Assembly: GCF_000341085.1 (NCBI RefSeq)
Contig: NZ_ANBA01000006.1
Span: 62,001-126,000, forward strand
Reading direction: 5' to 3'
From: Nocardiopsis ganjiahuensis DSM 45031
GTDB taxonomy: Bacteria; Actinomycetota; Actinomycetes; Streptosporangiales; Streptosporangiaceae
DNA: 64,000 nt
Position numbers and translations under genes: made by a program. Of this stretch, positions 36,662-46,594 are shown piece after piece. The notes under the pieces are model-generated. The model was given only the letters and a program-made list of their open reading frames with translations. It did no database searches and had not been told where the DNA came from. Position 1 is the stretch's first letter; every line of letters starts with the position of its first letter.

Positions 36662-37303
36662 ATGCTCTCCACCACAGAACGCACGCGGCTCCGCCGTGCC
36701 AAGCACAAGGCCGGGACCGACCGCGCCGAGCTCCACGACCTCCTCGACGAAGGGCTGGTCTGCCACCTCGGCGTGGTCGTGGACGGCTCGCCCCGGGTGC
36801 TGCCCACCGGGTACGGCCGGATCGGCGACACCCTCTACCTGCACGGCTCGACCGGCGCGCGCTCCCTCCAGGCGGGGGGCGAGGTGTGCGTGACGGTGAC
36901 GCTGCTGGACGGGATCGTGATGGCCCGCTCGGGCTTCCACCACTCCGTGAACCACCGCTCCGCGATGGTGTTCGGGACCCCGCGCCTGGTCACCGACGAG
37001 CAGGAGCGCTGGGACGGGCTGCGCGCGATCACCGAGCAGCTCGCCCCCGGCCAGTGGGACGCGGTCCGTCCGCCGAACGCCAAGGAGATGGCGGCGACCC
37101 GGGTGCTGGCGCTGTCGCTGGAGGAGGCGTCGGTGAAGGTCCGTACGGGACCGCCCAACGACGAGGAGTCGGACCACGCCACCCCGGTCTGGGCGGGCGT
37201 GCAGCCGGTCCGTACGGTGTTCGACCCCCCGGTCACCGACCCGGCCCTGATCCACGACCTCCCCGCCCCCGAGCACGTCCTGGCCCGAGTGACCGGCGGC
37301 TGA
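36662..37303 (+). CDS. Pyridoxamine 5'-phosphate oxidase-fold (FMN-binding) protein
   Basis: 213 residues with a split-barrel flavin-binding fold of the Nim/PNPOx-like type: VCHLGVVVDGSPRVLPTGYGRIGDTLYLHG forms the first strands and FHHSVNHRSAMVFGTPRLV the cofactor-facing segment. Probably an FMN-dependent reductase/oxidase or heme/flavin-binding protein of unknown substrate. The ATG at 36662 fits a leaderless mRNA. Its divergence from a MocR regulator suggests vitamin B6-linked control. It is not the biosynthetic PdxH itself. Confidence 0.85.
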   Translation: MLSTTERTRLRRAKHKAGTDRAELHDLLDEGLVCHLGVVVDGSPRVLPTGYGRIGDTLYLHGSTGARSLQAGGEVCVTVTLLDGIVMARSGFHHSVNHRSAMVFGTPRLVTDEQERWDGLRAITEQLAPGQWDAVRPPNAKEMAATRVLALSLEEASVKVRTGPPNDEESDHATPVWAGVQPVRTVFDPPVTDPALIHDLPAPEHVLARVTGG

Positions 37304-37387
37304 ACCGGACCGCTACGATCCTCCACGGCACGCCGGGAACCGATTCGGCGCGATCCCGCCCCCGGGCCCGTTGGAGGAACGAGATAC

Positions 37388-39268
37388 GTGCGTACGCCGC
37401 CATGGTTCAGCGGACTGCGAGAGGCGCGGTTCAGTCCGCAATCCCGATCCTGGGCCGGGCTGGGTTCGCTGCTGACCGGCCTGGTGCTCCTGGTGGCCGC
37501 CGAGTTCGCCCCCGGGCTCTCCGGGGGCGGTAGCGGCCCACTGTGGTGGGTCCTGTGGGGCCTGCTGCTGCTGTTGGGACTGACCTGGCTCCCCCTGGCG
37601 CGTGCGAGCGCCGGGGAACGGGAGGAAGCCCGGCTGCCGCTCCTCGTGGCTGCCCTGGTACTCGTCCTCTGCTCCGTCCTGGTGTTCCAGAACTACCCTT
37701 CGGCCTACTTCGGCGGTGAGCCCGGCGCGGACGCCGAGGGTGCGGCGGAGGCTGGGGCGGACTACGCGTCGGTGCTGCGCCTGCTGGGGCTGGTCGCCGT
37801 CGCCCTCGGTGCGGCGACCACGATGTTCGCGGGGGTCCCCGAGCGGCTCCGCTCCGGGCGGGAGACCCTGGTCGCGGCCCTGGGCCCGCTGCTCGTGTTC
37901 GTCCTGATCGCCGGGTACCTCGCTACCGAGGGACCGCGCGACAGCGTCAGCCATCGGACCGCGCACGCCCCCGAGGCGGCCGCCGTTCCCGGGTCGGACA
38001 ACCTGTACGGCCACGGGGGCGTCGCGTGGCTGTGGGAGCACCCCCAGCCGGGTTCCCGCGAGGCATTCCACTCGGCGGTGACACCCACCGGATTCCTGGT
38101 CATGGACCGGCGGGGCGTGTTCGCCCTGGACCCGGCCACCGGCAAGGAGGTGTGGCGGTTCCGCTCCGCCGATCCCGTCATGCGGGCGGCCGCCACACCG
38201 GACGGCGAGTCCGTGGTGGTCCTGCGCCCGCTGCGGCGGCTGGACGGTTCCCTCCGCGACCGCCTCAGCCTGCTGGACAGCGCGACCGGGCAGGTGATCG
38301 CCGATTACGACTTCGACGAGCCCGGAAACCGCCCTGAGGAGGATTCCGGGTCCTCGTACTCCCGGGGCCGGGACCCCCTCAACGGCGCACCGCACCTGAC
38401 CGACTCGTCGGTCCTCTCGGTTCCCCGGGAGAAGAGCGAGGCCCCCCTCGTCGCGTACGACCTCACCACGGGCGAGGAGCTGTGGACGCGTGAACCCGAG
38501 GACGGCTGCCTGGCGGGCACCGGCCGACAGGCGGTGACCACCGCCACCACCGGCATCATGGTCGTGGAAGCGTGCGGTTCGGATCGGGAGGACCACGTCA
38601 CCTTCCTCGACGAGGCCACCGGCGAGTCCAGGGGTGAGCTCGAACTGCCTTCCGGGGTGGGGCACCTGGCGGTCGCCCCGGACGGCTCCGTCGCGGTGAT
38701 CAGTCACCAGAGCCAGGATCGCGGCTCTCCCGGGCCCGACGCGGTGGCCGTGGATCCGGCCGACGGAACGGTGTTCGCCGAAGGGCTCCCCGGGGATCAC
38801 ACCTGGTCCGGCGGGCTGAACCAGCGCGAGACCCTGAGCACGGTCACTCCCGCCGCCGGCGGCCACCTGCTGTGGACGGAGATCGACGAACGCGGCGGAC
38901 TGGCCTACCGGGACGCGCCCGCGACCGGCGGTACCGGGGTGCCGCTGAAAGCCGGCAGGGGTGCCCGGGGCAACGCCGTGGGGCCGGTCACCGTGTCCGA
39001 GGCGCTGGTCGTCGGCTCGGTCAGCGGCGGCAACAAGCGCGGCCGGTGGGACACCACGGTGAACCCTGAGGTCATCCTCATGGGGCGGAAGGGGCAGGGG
39101 CCCGTGCGGGTGGCCATCGAGGACGAGGTGTCCACGTACGCGAACGGCAGCGCCACCGGGATCGAGGCGCACATCGCCCCCGGCGGCGTCGTGATCACCG
39201 GTTTCGGCACCGGCAGGCAGGACCACGCCCACGTCATCGGGCTGGGATCGACGCCGGAGGACCTCTGA
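37388..39268 (+). CDS. Membrane protein with PQQ/WD-like beta-propeller domain
   Basis: 626 residues. The N-terminal membrane part (about 20-180) has some five helices. A large extracellular or soluble domain (about 200-626) follows, with repeated propeller-blade signatures such as VFALDPATGKEVWRF, LSLLDSATGQV, LVAYDLTTGEELWTR and VTFLDEATGES. The GTG at 37388 has GGAGGAA upstream. No catalytic motif is visible. Such proteins are commonly surface-assembly or sensor proteins, and none of their ligands can be inferred. Convergent with dtd, 10 nt between stops. Confidence 0.8.
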   Translation: MRTPPWFSGLREARFSPQSRSWAGLGSLLTGLVLLVAAEFAPGLSGGGSGPLWWVLWGLLLLLGLTWLPLARASAGEREEARLPLLVAALVLVLCSVLVFQNYPSAYFGGEPGADAEGAAEAGADYASVLRLLGLVAVALGAATTMFAGVPERLRSGRETLVAALGPLLVFVLIAGYLATEGPRDSVSHRTAHAPEAAAVPGSDNLYGHGGVAWLWEHPQPGSREAFHSAVTPTGFLVMDRRGVFALDPATGKEVWRFRSADPVMRAAATPDGESVVVLRPLRRLDGSLRDRLSLLDSATGQVIADYDFDEPGNRPEEDSGSSYSRGRDPLNGAPHLTDSSVLSVPREKSEAPLVAYDLTTGEELWTREPEDGCLAGTGRQAVTTATTGIMVVEACGSDREDHVTFLDEATGESRGELELPSGVGHLAVAPDGSVAVISHQSQDRGSPGPDAVAVDPADGTVFAEGLPGDHTWSGGLNQRETLSTVTPAAGGHLLWTEIDERGGLAYRDAPATGGTGVPLKAGRGARGNAVGPVTVSEALVVGSVSGGNKRGRWDTTVNPEVILMGRKGQGPVRVAIEDEVSTYANGSATGIEAHIAPGGVVITGFGTGRQDHAHVIGLGSTPEDL

Positions 39269-39278
39269 CTCCGGGTCG

Positions 39279-39704
39279 TCAGACCTCGACGATCACGGTG
39301 AACGGGCCCTCGTTGGTCAGGCCGACGGACATCTGGGCGCCGAACACCCCCGTGGCCACCTCCGCGCCCTGGTCGCGCAGCTCCTTGACGACGGCGTCCA
39401 CGAGGGGTTCGGCGACGGGGCCGGGGGCGGCCGCCTGCCAGGTGGGGCGGCGGCCCTTGCGCGCGTCGCCGTAGAGGGTGAACTGGCTGACCACCAGGAC
39501 CGGGGCGCCGATGTCCGAGCAGGACTTCTCGTCCTCCAGGACGCGCAGCGTCCACAGTTTCCTGGCGACCTTGCGGGCCTCCTCCTCGGTGTCGGTGTGC
39601 GTGACCCCCACCAGGGCCATCAGGCCGGGGCGGGTGATCTCGCCGACCACCTCGCCGTCCACCGTCACCGAAGCGTGCGACACCCTCTGCACGACCGCGC
39701 GCAT
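39279..39704 (-). CDS. dtd: D-aminoacyl-tRNA deacylase
   Basis: 141 residues, the standard length. It removes D-amino acids (and glycine mischarged on tRNA-Ala) from tRNA. The two active-site signatures are present: SQFTLYGD and the Gly-cis-Pro motif as NEGPFTV. The start is the ATG in [13 protein letters not shown]. The enzyme is a general housekeeping one. A genome that makes D-residues in an NRPS does so on carrier proteins, so no special link to the cluster need be assumed. Confidence 0.96.
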   Translation of the reverse strand: MRAVVQRVSHASVTVDGEVVGEITRPGLMALVGVTHTDTEEEARKVARKLWTLRVLEDEKSCSDIGAPVLVVSQFTLYGDARKGRRPTWQAAAPGPVAEPLVDAVVKELRDQGAEVATGVFGAQMSVGLTNEGPFTVIVEV

Positions 39705-39753
39705 GGGCTCCCCCTGTCTTTCCCGAACTCTCCGCCCCTGGTGCGGGGCGTTC

Positions 39754-41604
39754 CTACCTCGATCGTTGCAGCTGGTTGAGCAGGCGCACGCGGCGGGTGT
39801 TGGAGATCAGTCCGGTGAGGGTGACCGCGAACGTGCTGATGGAGTCCGCGAAGTCCTCGATCCGCCACTCGCGCGGGCCGGTGTACCAGGCCAGGCCGTC
39901 CCCGGTGAGCTCCTCGGGGGTGAGGTCGGCGATCGCGGCGGCGGCCAGGACGTTGGCCCAGCGGTCGACGTCGTCGAAGATCACGGCGTAGGGCAGGTAG
40001 CGCGAGTACAGCTCCACCCGCTGGCCCGGCGGGGCGTTCTGGGCCCGTCGGCTGAGCAGGTAGTCGCGGAAACCCACGGTGTGCGCGAAGACGGAGCTGC
40101 CGAGCTTGGTCTTGGCGGGCATGTACTGGGCGCCGGCGGTGACGGCGGCGCCGGCGATGATCACGGCCAGACCGGTGAAGGCGGCGGTGGTGAACACCGC
40201 GAGCAGCCCGGTCAGGAGCACTCCGGCGGCGGTGAGCGCCATGCCCGCGACCGTCCAGGTGCTGCGCACCCGGTGGGGCGAGCGGGAGAACCACTTGAGC
40301 CGGACCATGTCGCGGTACAGCTCCTCGCGGACCCGGTCGATGCGGGCCGGGAAGTCCGCGGAGCGGCGCGGCGAGCCGAGTTCGGAGAGGCGCACGGTGC
40401 GTTTCTCGCCGAAGAGGGCGTTCAGCAGGAGCCACTCGTAGGAGAGCAGGGTCTCCCCCGGCGGGGCGTCGAGGCGCACCAGCCGCCAGTCCACCGAGGT
40501 GAAGCGTTCGTGCGGAAGCTCCTCCACACGAATGTGGCCGCGTACGGCCAGGTCCATGACGGCTCCGGTGAGGTCGGTGATGTCGACCGTCTCGTTGACG
40601 AGCGTCCCGATCTGTCCGGGGTGGACCCCGTCGGGCGGGGCGAAGCGCACGCGCCCGTGCTCGCCGGAGGCCACCGGGGCGTGGTCGCCCTCGGCCGCCT
40701 CCCTGCGCAGCGCGCGTTCGTCGCGGCCCCGGATGCGGATGAGCGCCACGAGGCCGCCCACCAGGACCAGCAGCAGAACCCCGAACACGCTCGCGGTGGC
40801 GGGAGTCACCTGGAAGGCGGAGGCCAGCGACCAGCGGCGGGTCAGGATGGGTTCGCCGGCGGCGGTGTCGGGCGGGTAGTTGACGACGATGTCCAGCCGG
40901 TCGCTGGGCGTCATGTCGGCCTGGAGGAAGTGTGCGACGACCGCGTCGCCGCCCATGTCGGAGGCGGTGCAGTACATGGCGCTGCGGGGCTCGCCGGCCA
41001 GGCAGGACAGGGCTTCGGGCGGCAGCGGCGCGGTGACGGTGACGTCGGTGGAGCGGACGGTGTGGCTGTAGGCGCCCACGGCCCGCCACTCCAGCTGGAC
41101 GCCCTGGGCGACCTCGCTGACGGTGCCGCTGACCCGGTAGCTGAGTTTCACGCCCCGGGTGCCCTCGGTGGGGATGTGCACCAGGAGGGCGCCGTCGGTC
41201 TCCTCGACCTCGATCTGGAGGGTGGAGCCGTCGGAGTCGACCGCCGAGACGCCGTTGATGTCGAACCGGCGGTCGTGGTCGGTGTCGTAGAGCATCGTGG
41301 AGGTGAGGGCCCGGGTGAAGCTCTCCGGGGCGGCCCCCTCGAAACGGAGGGTCTCCTCACCATGGAGGACGCCCAGTTGGTCCAGTTCCAGGCTGATCTC
41401 GTTGGTGATGAGCGTGTCCGTGGTGGAACGGTGGGCGATGACCGCCGGTTCCTGCCCCGGTACTGTGGTTGCCGGTGCGGCCGCCGTCGCCGCGTGCGCC
41501 TCTCCTCCCGGCCACGCCACGGCGACCGCTGCGACCAGCGAGGAGTACACGAGCAGGGCCGTCGCCAACGCGACGGCCGGGCGCCAGGAGCCGACCCACC
41601 ACAT
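39754..41604 (-). CDS. DUF2207 family predicted membrane protein
   Basis: 616 residues from the ATG at 41604. An N-terminal signal anchor (about 9-30) leads to an extracellular beta-rich DUF2207 region (about 60-235). A membrane helix follows (about 243-263), then a cytoplasmic part, two closely spaced helices (about 435-485) and a C-terminal region with [18 protein letters not shown]. The layout matches the uncharacterised DUF2207 family. The upstream extension of the reading frame past 41604 overlaps the divergent peptidase gene and is rejected as a start. Function unknown. Confidence 0.85.
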   Translation of the reverse strand: MWWVGSWRPAVALATALLVYSSLVAAVAVAWPGGEAHAATAAAPATTVPGQEPAVIAHRSTTDTLITNEISLELDQLGVLHGEETLRFEGAAPESFTRALTSTMLYDTDHDRRFDINGVSAVDSDGSTLQIEVEETDGALLVHIPTEGTRGVKLSYRVSGTVSEVAQGVQLEWRAVGAYSHTVRSTDVTVTAPLPPEALSCLAGEPRSAMYCTASDMGGDAVVAHFLQADMTPSDRLDIVVNYPPDTAAGEPILTRRWSLASAFQVTPATASVFGVLLLVLVGGLVALIRIRGRDERALRREAAEGDHAPVASGEHGRVRFAPPDGVHPGQIGTLVNETVDITDLTGAVMDLAVRGHIRVEELPHERFTSVDWRLVRLDAPPGETLLSYEWLLLNALFGEKRTVRLSELGSPRRSADFPARIDRVREELYRDMVRLKWFSRSPHRVRSTWTVAGMALTAAGVLLTGLLAVFTTAAFTGLAVIIAGAAVTAGAQYMPAKTKLGSSVFAHTVGFRDYLLSRRAQNAPPGQRVELYSRYLPYAVIFDDVDRWANVLAAAAIADLTPEELTGDGLAWYTGPREWRIEDFADSISTFAVTLTGLISNTRRVRLLNQLQRSR

Positions 41605-41697
41605 GACGCGAGAGCCTATCCGGTCCGTACACGGACCGTGTCCATCGGGCGCCCCCTGGGGCGGTCCCGTTCGCTCGGCGTGCGGAGGTGCGGTCGC

Positions 41698-42654
41698 GTG
41701 CTGAGGGAACGGTGGACGGGTCCGGAGTCGGACCCCTGGGCGGAGCGCCCGGGTTTCCTCCAGCGGATGGGGCTGGGTGTCTCGTTGTCCCTGGGGACGG
41801 GTCTGGCCGCGGTCGGGTTCACGGGGTTCCTGGCGTTCTCGGCGATGCTGCCGTCGACCCAGCCGGCGTGGGGTGAGCCGCTGGGGCCGGACCCCACGCA
41901 GGTGCTGGCCGCGGACAGCACCGCGCCGGCGGACACCGGACCGGCGAAGATCGAGGACCCGTTCGGGCAGAACCCGGTGTACGCCAACGGCGAGCTGGGC
42001 GAGGTCACCTGCGCACCGCCGAAGATGGACACCGAGGATCCGGAGTCGGTGGAGGCGTTCGTGCACTCGATCGCCGACTGCCTGGACACCGCCTGGAGCG
42101 AGTACTTCGAGGAGGCGGGGATCCCCTTCACCTCTCCCAACCGCGTGTACTGGTACGCCGAGGGGCACAGCCCGTGCGGGCCCTTCCCGAAGGAGGGCAC
42201 GGCGGCCTTCTACTGCCAGGCCAACCAGGGCCTCTACCTGGGGGTGGAGGACATCGTGGCGGCGTCGGCGGGCAGTGAGGACGCCGAGGCGTACACGTTC
42301 CTGCTCAGCCACGAGTACGGACACCACGTCCAGGGGCAGTCGCGGATCCTGGCCGAGTTCCACGCCCTGAGGGCCAACGCCGACGAGGAGACCGCGAACG
42401 AGCTGACGCGGCGCAACGAGCTCCAGGCCAACTGCCTGGGCGGGGTGTTCGTCGGCGCCTCTGGGGAGTCCCTCGGTTACGGGGAGTCGGAGCGGACGAA
42501 TATCCTCGACTCCGTCGGGCGCCGCTCCGACCACGCGGGCACGAGCACGCACGGTTCGGTGGAGAACGGTCGTCTGTGGACCGCGCACGGGCTGGACCGT
42601 GTGGACCCGGCGGCCTGCAACACCTGGGAAGCCCGCGAGGAGCTGGTGCGGTGA
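41698..42654 (+). CDS. Neutral zinc metallopeptidase-like protein, anchored (copy 1)
   Basis: 318 residues from the GTG at 41698. A membrane anchor (about 28-48) is followed by an extracellular domain with a zinc-binding HEYGHH motif (LLSHEYGHHVQGQ), a downstream ELQANCLGG segment with the third ligand Glu, and paired Cys residues (about 91/115 and 146/157) consistent with disulfides. It belongs to the YpfJ/neutral zinc metallopeptidase family. Its stop overlaps the start of the next gene (GTGA), so the two peptidases are co-translated. Substrates unknown. Confidence 0.88.
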   Translation: MLRERWTGPESDPWAERPGFLQRMGLGVSLSLGTGLAAVGFTGFLAFSAMLPSTQPAWGEPLGPDPTQVLAADSTAPADTGPAKIEDPFGQNPVYANGELGEVTCAPPKMDTEDPESVEAFVHSIADCLDTAWSEYFEEAGIPFTSPNRVYWYAEGHSPCGPFPKEGTAAFYCQANQGLYLGVEDIVAASAGSEDAEAYTFLLSHEYGHHVQGQSRILAEFHALRANADEETANELTRRNELQANCLGGVFVGASGESLGYGESERTNILDSVGRRSDHAGTSTHGSVENGRLWTAHGLDRVDPAACNTWEAREELVR

Positions 42655-43712
42655 GCGGTGACCACGGCCTCGGCGGCTTCGGCGGCCCCGGTGCCCCCGC
42701 GCCCGGTGGTCCGGGCTCCACCGGTTCCGGTCCGGGCTCACGGTTGTCGCACTCCCGTAGGGCCCACCGGACCAACCGGCGGGTGTTCGGTGCGTTCTGC
42801 GGCCTCCTGGTGGCCCTGCTGGCGCTGTCGTTGCTCTCCTGGACCACCGTCAGCGACGGTGGCTCCACCGCGGACACGGCGTCCGGGCAGGCGGACGGGG
42901 CGGGGGACGACAAACCCGGCCAGAACCTGGTCGACGACACTCCCTCCGGCCAGTTGGGGCTGCCCGGGCGCACCCTGCCCGACCGGCCCTCCGGACACAC
43001 CGCACTGGTCTCGAACCCGCTGTACGACACCGGGCGGCTGAGCCCGCTGCCGTGCCCGGTGCCCGAGCTGGACGTGGACGACCCCGGCTCCATGGAGCAG
43101 TTCCTGCACCTGGTGGCCGACTGCCTGGACGACGCGTGGAAGACGCAGTTCGACCGGGCGGGCATCCCCTTCGCACCTCCGGACCGGGTGTTCTGGAGCG
43201 AACCCGGGGTGAGCCCCTGCCGCGCCTACCCCTCCCCCGCCGGAGCGTTCTACTGCCGGGCGAGCGGCGCTGTCTACATCGGCACCTCGGACGTGGTGGA
43301 GAAGTGGAACGGCTCGCAGGACAGCGTGGTGTACGCCTCCCTGCTGGCACACGAGTACGGGCACCACGTCCAGGGCGAGTCCGGGTTGCTGGAGTACTAC
43401 CACGAGCAGCGTCAGCTGGAGGAGGACGACGCCGGCCGCAACACCTGGACGCGCCGCAGCGAGCTCCAGGCCAACTGCCTGGCCGGTGCGTTCCTGGGGT
43501 CGGTGCGGGTGAGTTATCCGCTGACGGACGGGGACCTGTCCGCTCTGCTGGACGACGCCTCGGCCACCGCCGACCGCTCCGACAGCACCGAGGAGGAGCG
43601 CACGCACGGTTCCTCGGACAACAGCGTGTGGTGGACGCGGGCCGGCTGGGACGAGCAGTCGCCGGGCGCCTGCAACACGTGGGACGTGGACGACGAGGAC
43701 CTGGTCGCGTAA
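42651..43712 (+). CDS. Neutral zinc metallopeptidase-like protein, anchored (copy 2)
   Basis: 353 residues from the GTG at 42651, which overlaps the previous stop by 4 nt and has GAGGAG upstream. A Gly/Pro-rich cytoplasmic tail leads into a membrane helix (about 46-67). The extracellular domain is homologous to copy 1: LLAHEYGHHVQGE, SELQANCLAGAF, and matching Cys positions (CLDDAW, CRAYP, YCRAS, CNTWD). The pair arose by tandem duplication, and each keeps the zinc ligands, so both could be active. Confidence 0.88.
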   Translation: MSGDHGLGGFGGPGAPAPGGPGSTGSGPGSRLSHSRRAHRTNRRVFGAFCGLLVALLALSLLSWTTVSDGGSTADTASGQADGAGDDKPGQNLVDDTPSGQLGLPGRTLPDRPSGHTALVSNPLYDTGRLSPLPCPVPELDVDDPGSMEQFLHLVADCLDDAWKTQFDRAGIPFAPPDRVFWSEPGVSPCRAYPSPAGAFYCRASGAVYIGTSDVVEKWNGSQDSVVYASLLAHEYGHHVQGESGLLEYYHEQRQLEEDDAGRNTWTRRSELQANCLAGAFLGSVRVSYPLTDGDLSALLDDASATADRSDSTEEERTHGSSDNSVWWTRAGWDEQSPGACNTWDVDDEDLVA

Positions 43713-43868
43713 CGGGGCCGGGACGTGTGCGGGGCCGGGCACGGACCCTGTGCCCGGCGGGCGCCGGGACCGTCCGGTACCTGTGCGGGACGGATGCCGG
43801 GCCGCACAGTTGTCCACAGGTGTGGACGGACCGTGTTTCATCGCCACTCCGCGTGGCAGGATGCTGAC

Positions 43869-46391
43869 ATGCCGGACACCCCCGAAGCCCCCGGCTCGCA
43901 CGAGCCTGACCACCAGTCCTCCGCGCCCCGGGCCCCCTCCGCCGCCCCCGTCACCCCCGTCGCGCCCATAGCGCCCGTCACCCCCGTCACGCCGACCCCT
44001 CCCACCCCTGCCCGGAACTGCGTGGAACTGCGCGTGCACGGTGTCAGCGGCGGGCAGGCCGAGGAGCTCCTGGACGTGGAGCCCGCCATGCGCGTGGGCG
44101 GCGACCGGCTCGCCGGCTTCTTCCGGTGGCGGCGCGAACCGGACACCGAGAGCATCCCCGGGGTGCGGCGCGAGATCTTCGCCTGGGGGAACCTGACCTC
44201 GGGCAGCTCCTCTCGGGCGTTCTGGCTCCTGTTGCTGCCGTTCATGATGCTCAACGTGGCGTACTGGATGCGGCCGGGCCGGATGGACCAGGGGCGGACC
44301 GGGGTCCTCAGGGCCGCCAACATCGCCTACGGGGCCGGGGTCCGGCTGCTCGCGCTGTCCCTGACCGTGCTCATCACCCTGGCCGCGGCCGGGGTCGGGA
44401 TGGACCTCGTGGGCTGGCAGTGCGGCGGGCTCGGCGAGGAGTGCGTCGAGGCGCGTCCGTGGCTGGCCTTCCTGGCCTCGGCGTCCTCACCGCTGTCCGT
44501 ACCGGGCTGGGGGCTGCTGATCGGCGCGGTGCTGCCCGCGGCGGTGGTCGTGGTGCTGTGGCGGCTCTCCCGGAAGACCGCGGCCGACTACGAGGTGGTG
44601 ACGGGGCCGGTACCGCCGGAGCACACCGAGGACGCTCCTCTGAGCCACCCGGACTTCTGGCGCAACAGCGAGATCATGGCGCGGCTGAGATCGGCGCACA
44701 TCGCGCTCGCGCTCGGCACCGTCGCGGCGCTGCTCCTGCTCCCCGCCTTCCTGTACGACCTCTCCCTGCGGGACGGTGCGCCGCCGACCGAGCCCGGGGC
44801 GTGGTGGTTCGGGACGGTGCTGGCGGTCCTGCTCGCAACCGTGGCGGCGGCGAGCACGGCGAGTGTGCTGGTGCCCGGGATGGACCCGAGGTGGAACGCG
44901 CGGGCCGACCGGTTCTGCCGTGTCCTGCGGGACACCGTGCTGGTGCTGGTGGTGGCCGTGGCGGTGTACACGGTGTGGCCGCGACCCGGTTGGGTGGCCC
45001 AGGGACGGCTGCCCGGGAGCGGCACCGTGCTGAACACGCTCTTCGCCGTGCAGGGCGCGCTGGTGCTGGTGCTGCTGGTGGCGGCGCTGGTGCTGTTCGC
45101 CCTGGACCGGCCGCACCCGCGCACCGCGATGCGCGGGCTCGCCGGACCGTCGACGGCGGCGCTGGGCACCCTGCTGGGCGGCGGGTTCTCGGCGGCGCTC
45201 GTGTACCAGGGGTCGCTGTGGCTGAGCGGCTGCGGTTCCATGAACGCTCCCGAGGCGGACTGCCTGGCGCTGTCCCCGCCCACCGCGTACTCCTGGCTGC
45301 AGCTGGCGTTCGCCTTCGAAGCGGTGATCGTGCTGGTCGTGGTGGTGGTGCTGGCACTGGGGCTGCGCGGGGCGGTGCGGGCGCAGCTGCCCGCCGTGAC
45401 CTCGCTGTACTCGCGAAGCGTGCGGGACCGGCGGACCTGGGACATCGCCAGGGCCAGGGCCGCGGGACAGATGACCGAGGTGCTGCCCAAGGTGCTGGGT
45501 GCGCTGCTGCTGCCGGTGGTGCCGCTGGTGGGACTGGCCCTGTACTCGATCCTCACCGGCAACCTGGTGGCCGGTCCGGTGGACGCGCCGATGGCGGTGG
45601 CCGGGGAGCTCCATGGGGTGGCCCAGGGGGCGCTGGACGCCCTGTTGGGTGTGGGTTCGATCATCGGCGGGGCGAGCCTGGTGGCCCTGGTGTGGATCGG
45701 CCGGAGCGCCTACCGGGACCGGCCGACCCGGCAGGCCGTGGGCGCTGTCTGGGACGTGGGGACCTTCTGGCCCCGGGTCGCGCATCCGCTGGCACCGCCG
45801 TCCTACGCCGAGCGCGCCGTGCCCCAGCTGACCGCCCGGGTGGCGCGGATGGCCCGTGAGGGCACCGGTGTGGTGCTGTCCGGCCACTCGCAGGGATCGG
45901 TACTGGCCGCCGCGACCGTGTGGCAGCTGCCACGGGACTGCCGGGGCCGGATCTCGCTGATCACCCACGGTTCACCGCTGGACCGGCTGTACTCACGGTA
46001 CTTCCCGGCCTATTTCGGGCCGGCCTCGTTCGAGGACCTGAGCGGCAGGGTGGCGTCCTGGCGCAACCTGTGGCGGGTCACCGACGCCATCGCGGGACCG
46101 GTCCGCCGCCGGGTGGCCGACAGCGACCGGAACGCGGACGACGGCAACGGCAACGGCAACGGCAACGAGGAGATCGTGGGTCAGGCCGAACCCCTGCCCG
46201 ACCCGCGCTCCTACGACGCCCCGCCGGGGGAGGCCAGACGCCCGGAGATCCTCGGCCACTCCTCCTACACCAGCGATCCGGCCTACGCGGAGGCGCTGTC
46301 GGAGGTGCTCCCGCCGAAGCCCGCGGGGCACGGGGAAGCGGCGGGGACCGTGGGACCCCCGGTGCCCCAGCCGTCCCCCCAGAGCAACTGA
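43869..46391 (+). CDS. Polytopic membrane protein with alpha/beta-hydrolase motif
   Basis: 840 residues from the ATG at 43869 (AGGA 8 nt upstream). After a Pro-rich N-terminus the soluble start contains ELRVHGVSGG. Roughly eight to ten membrane helices follow (about 120-620). The C-terminal soluble domain carries a lipase-like nucleophile elbow, VVLSGHSQGSVLAA, followed by LITHGSPLDRLYSRYFP. A Gly-Asn repeat encoded by GGCAAC units lies at about 46143-46166. The HGVSG oxyanion-type loop and GHSQG elbow are split by the membrane region, an unusual layout. Probably a membrane lipase/esterase of unknown substrate. Confidence 0.75.
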   Translation: MPDTPEAPGSHEPDHQSSAPRAPSAAPVTPVAPIAPVTPVTPTPPTPARNCVELRVHGVSGGQAEELLDVEPAMRVGGDRLAGFFRWRREPDTESIPGVRREIFAWGNLTSGSSSRAFWLLLLPFMMLNVAYWMRPGRMDQGRTGVLRAANIAYGAGVRLLALSLTVLITLAAAGVGMDLVGWQCGGLGEECVEARPWLAFLASASSPLSVPGWGLLIGAVLPAAVVVVLWRLSRKTAADYEVVTGPVPPEHTEDAPLSHPDFWRNSEIMARLRSAHIALALGTVAALLLLPAFLYDLSLRDGAPPTEPGAWWFGTVLAVLLATVAAASTASVLVPGMDPRWNARADRFCRVLRDTVLVLVVAVAVYTVWPRPGWVAQGRLPGSGTVLNTLFAVQGALVLVLLVAALVLFALDRPHPRTAMRGLAGPSTAALGTLLGGGFSAALVYQGSLWLSGCGSMNAPEADCLALSPPTAYSWLQLAFAFEAVIVLVVVVVLALGLRGAVRAQLPAVTSLYSRSVRDRRTWDIARARAAGQMTEVLPKVLGALLLPVVPLVGLALYSILTGNLVAGPVDAPMAVAGELHGVAQGALDALLGVGSIIGGASLVALVWIGRSAYRDRPTRQAVGAVWDVGTFWPRVAHPLAPPSYAERAVPQLTARVARMAREGTGVVLSGHSQGSVLAAATVWQLPRDCRGRISLITHGSPLDRLYSRYFPAYFGPASFEDLSGRVASWRNLWRVTDAIAGPVRRRVADSDRNADDGNGNGNGNEEIVGQAEPLPDPRSYDAPPGEARRPEILGHSSYTSDPAYAEALSEVLPPKPAGHGEAAGTVGPPVPQPSPQSN

Positions 46392-46395
46392 CCGC

Positions 46396-46431
46396 CTCCA
46401 GGTGCCCCGGGAGCTCCCGGGGTACCTGGAG
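46396..46431 (+). terminator. Terminator of the membrane hydrolase gene
   Basis: 18-bp arms (46396-46413 and 46414-46431) with one mismatch, immediately adjacent, so the true loop is formed by the inner bases. It starts 5 nt after the stop. Confidence 0.75.
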
Positions 46432-46552
46432 CAGCACACCCCGGGGGGCGACCGTCCCCGGGGGGCACACGGCCCGGGGCCGTCCGCGGTCCGGGCGAGC
46501 CCGACCGGGACGGTCCCCGGCCCGGGCCCTTCCCTGGCGGGCTCCTGCGCTT

Positions 46553-46580
46553 TATTATGACTGACCAGTCAGTCATAATA
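46553..46580. promoter_or_regulatory. 28-bp palindromic TetR operator
   Basis: Perfect 13-bp arms TATTATGACTGAC and GTCAGTCATAATA around CA. It contains two nested GACTGAC/GTCAGTC half-sites, a typical TetR-family operator shape. It ends 14 nt before the GTG of the first gene and overlaps a CATAAT -10-like box (46574-46579). Binding of the TetR protein encoded second in the operon would block the promoter, implying autoregulation. Confidence 0.8.
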
Positions 46581-46594
46581 GGATCGGAGACCCC

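Noticed and set aside
46143-46166. Possible CRISPR or satellite from GGCAAC units
   Set aside because: A short in-frame Gly-Asn run inside the membrane hydrolase gene. No CRISPR array or cas gene is present in the window.
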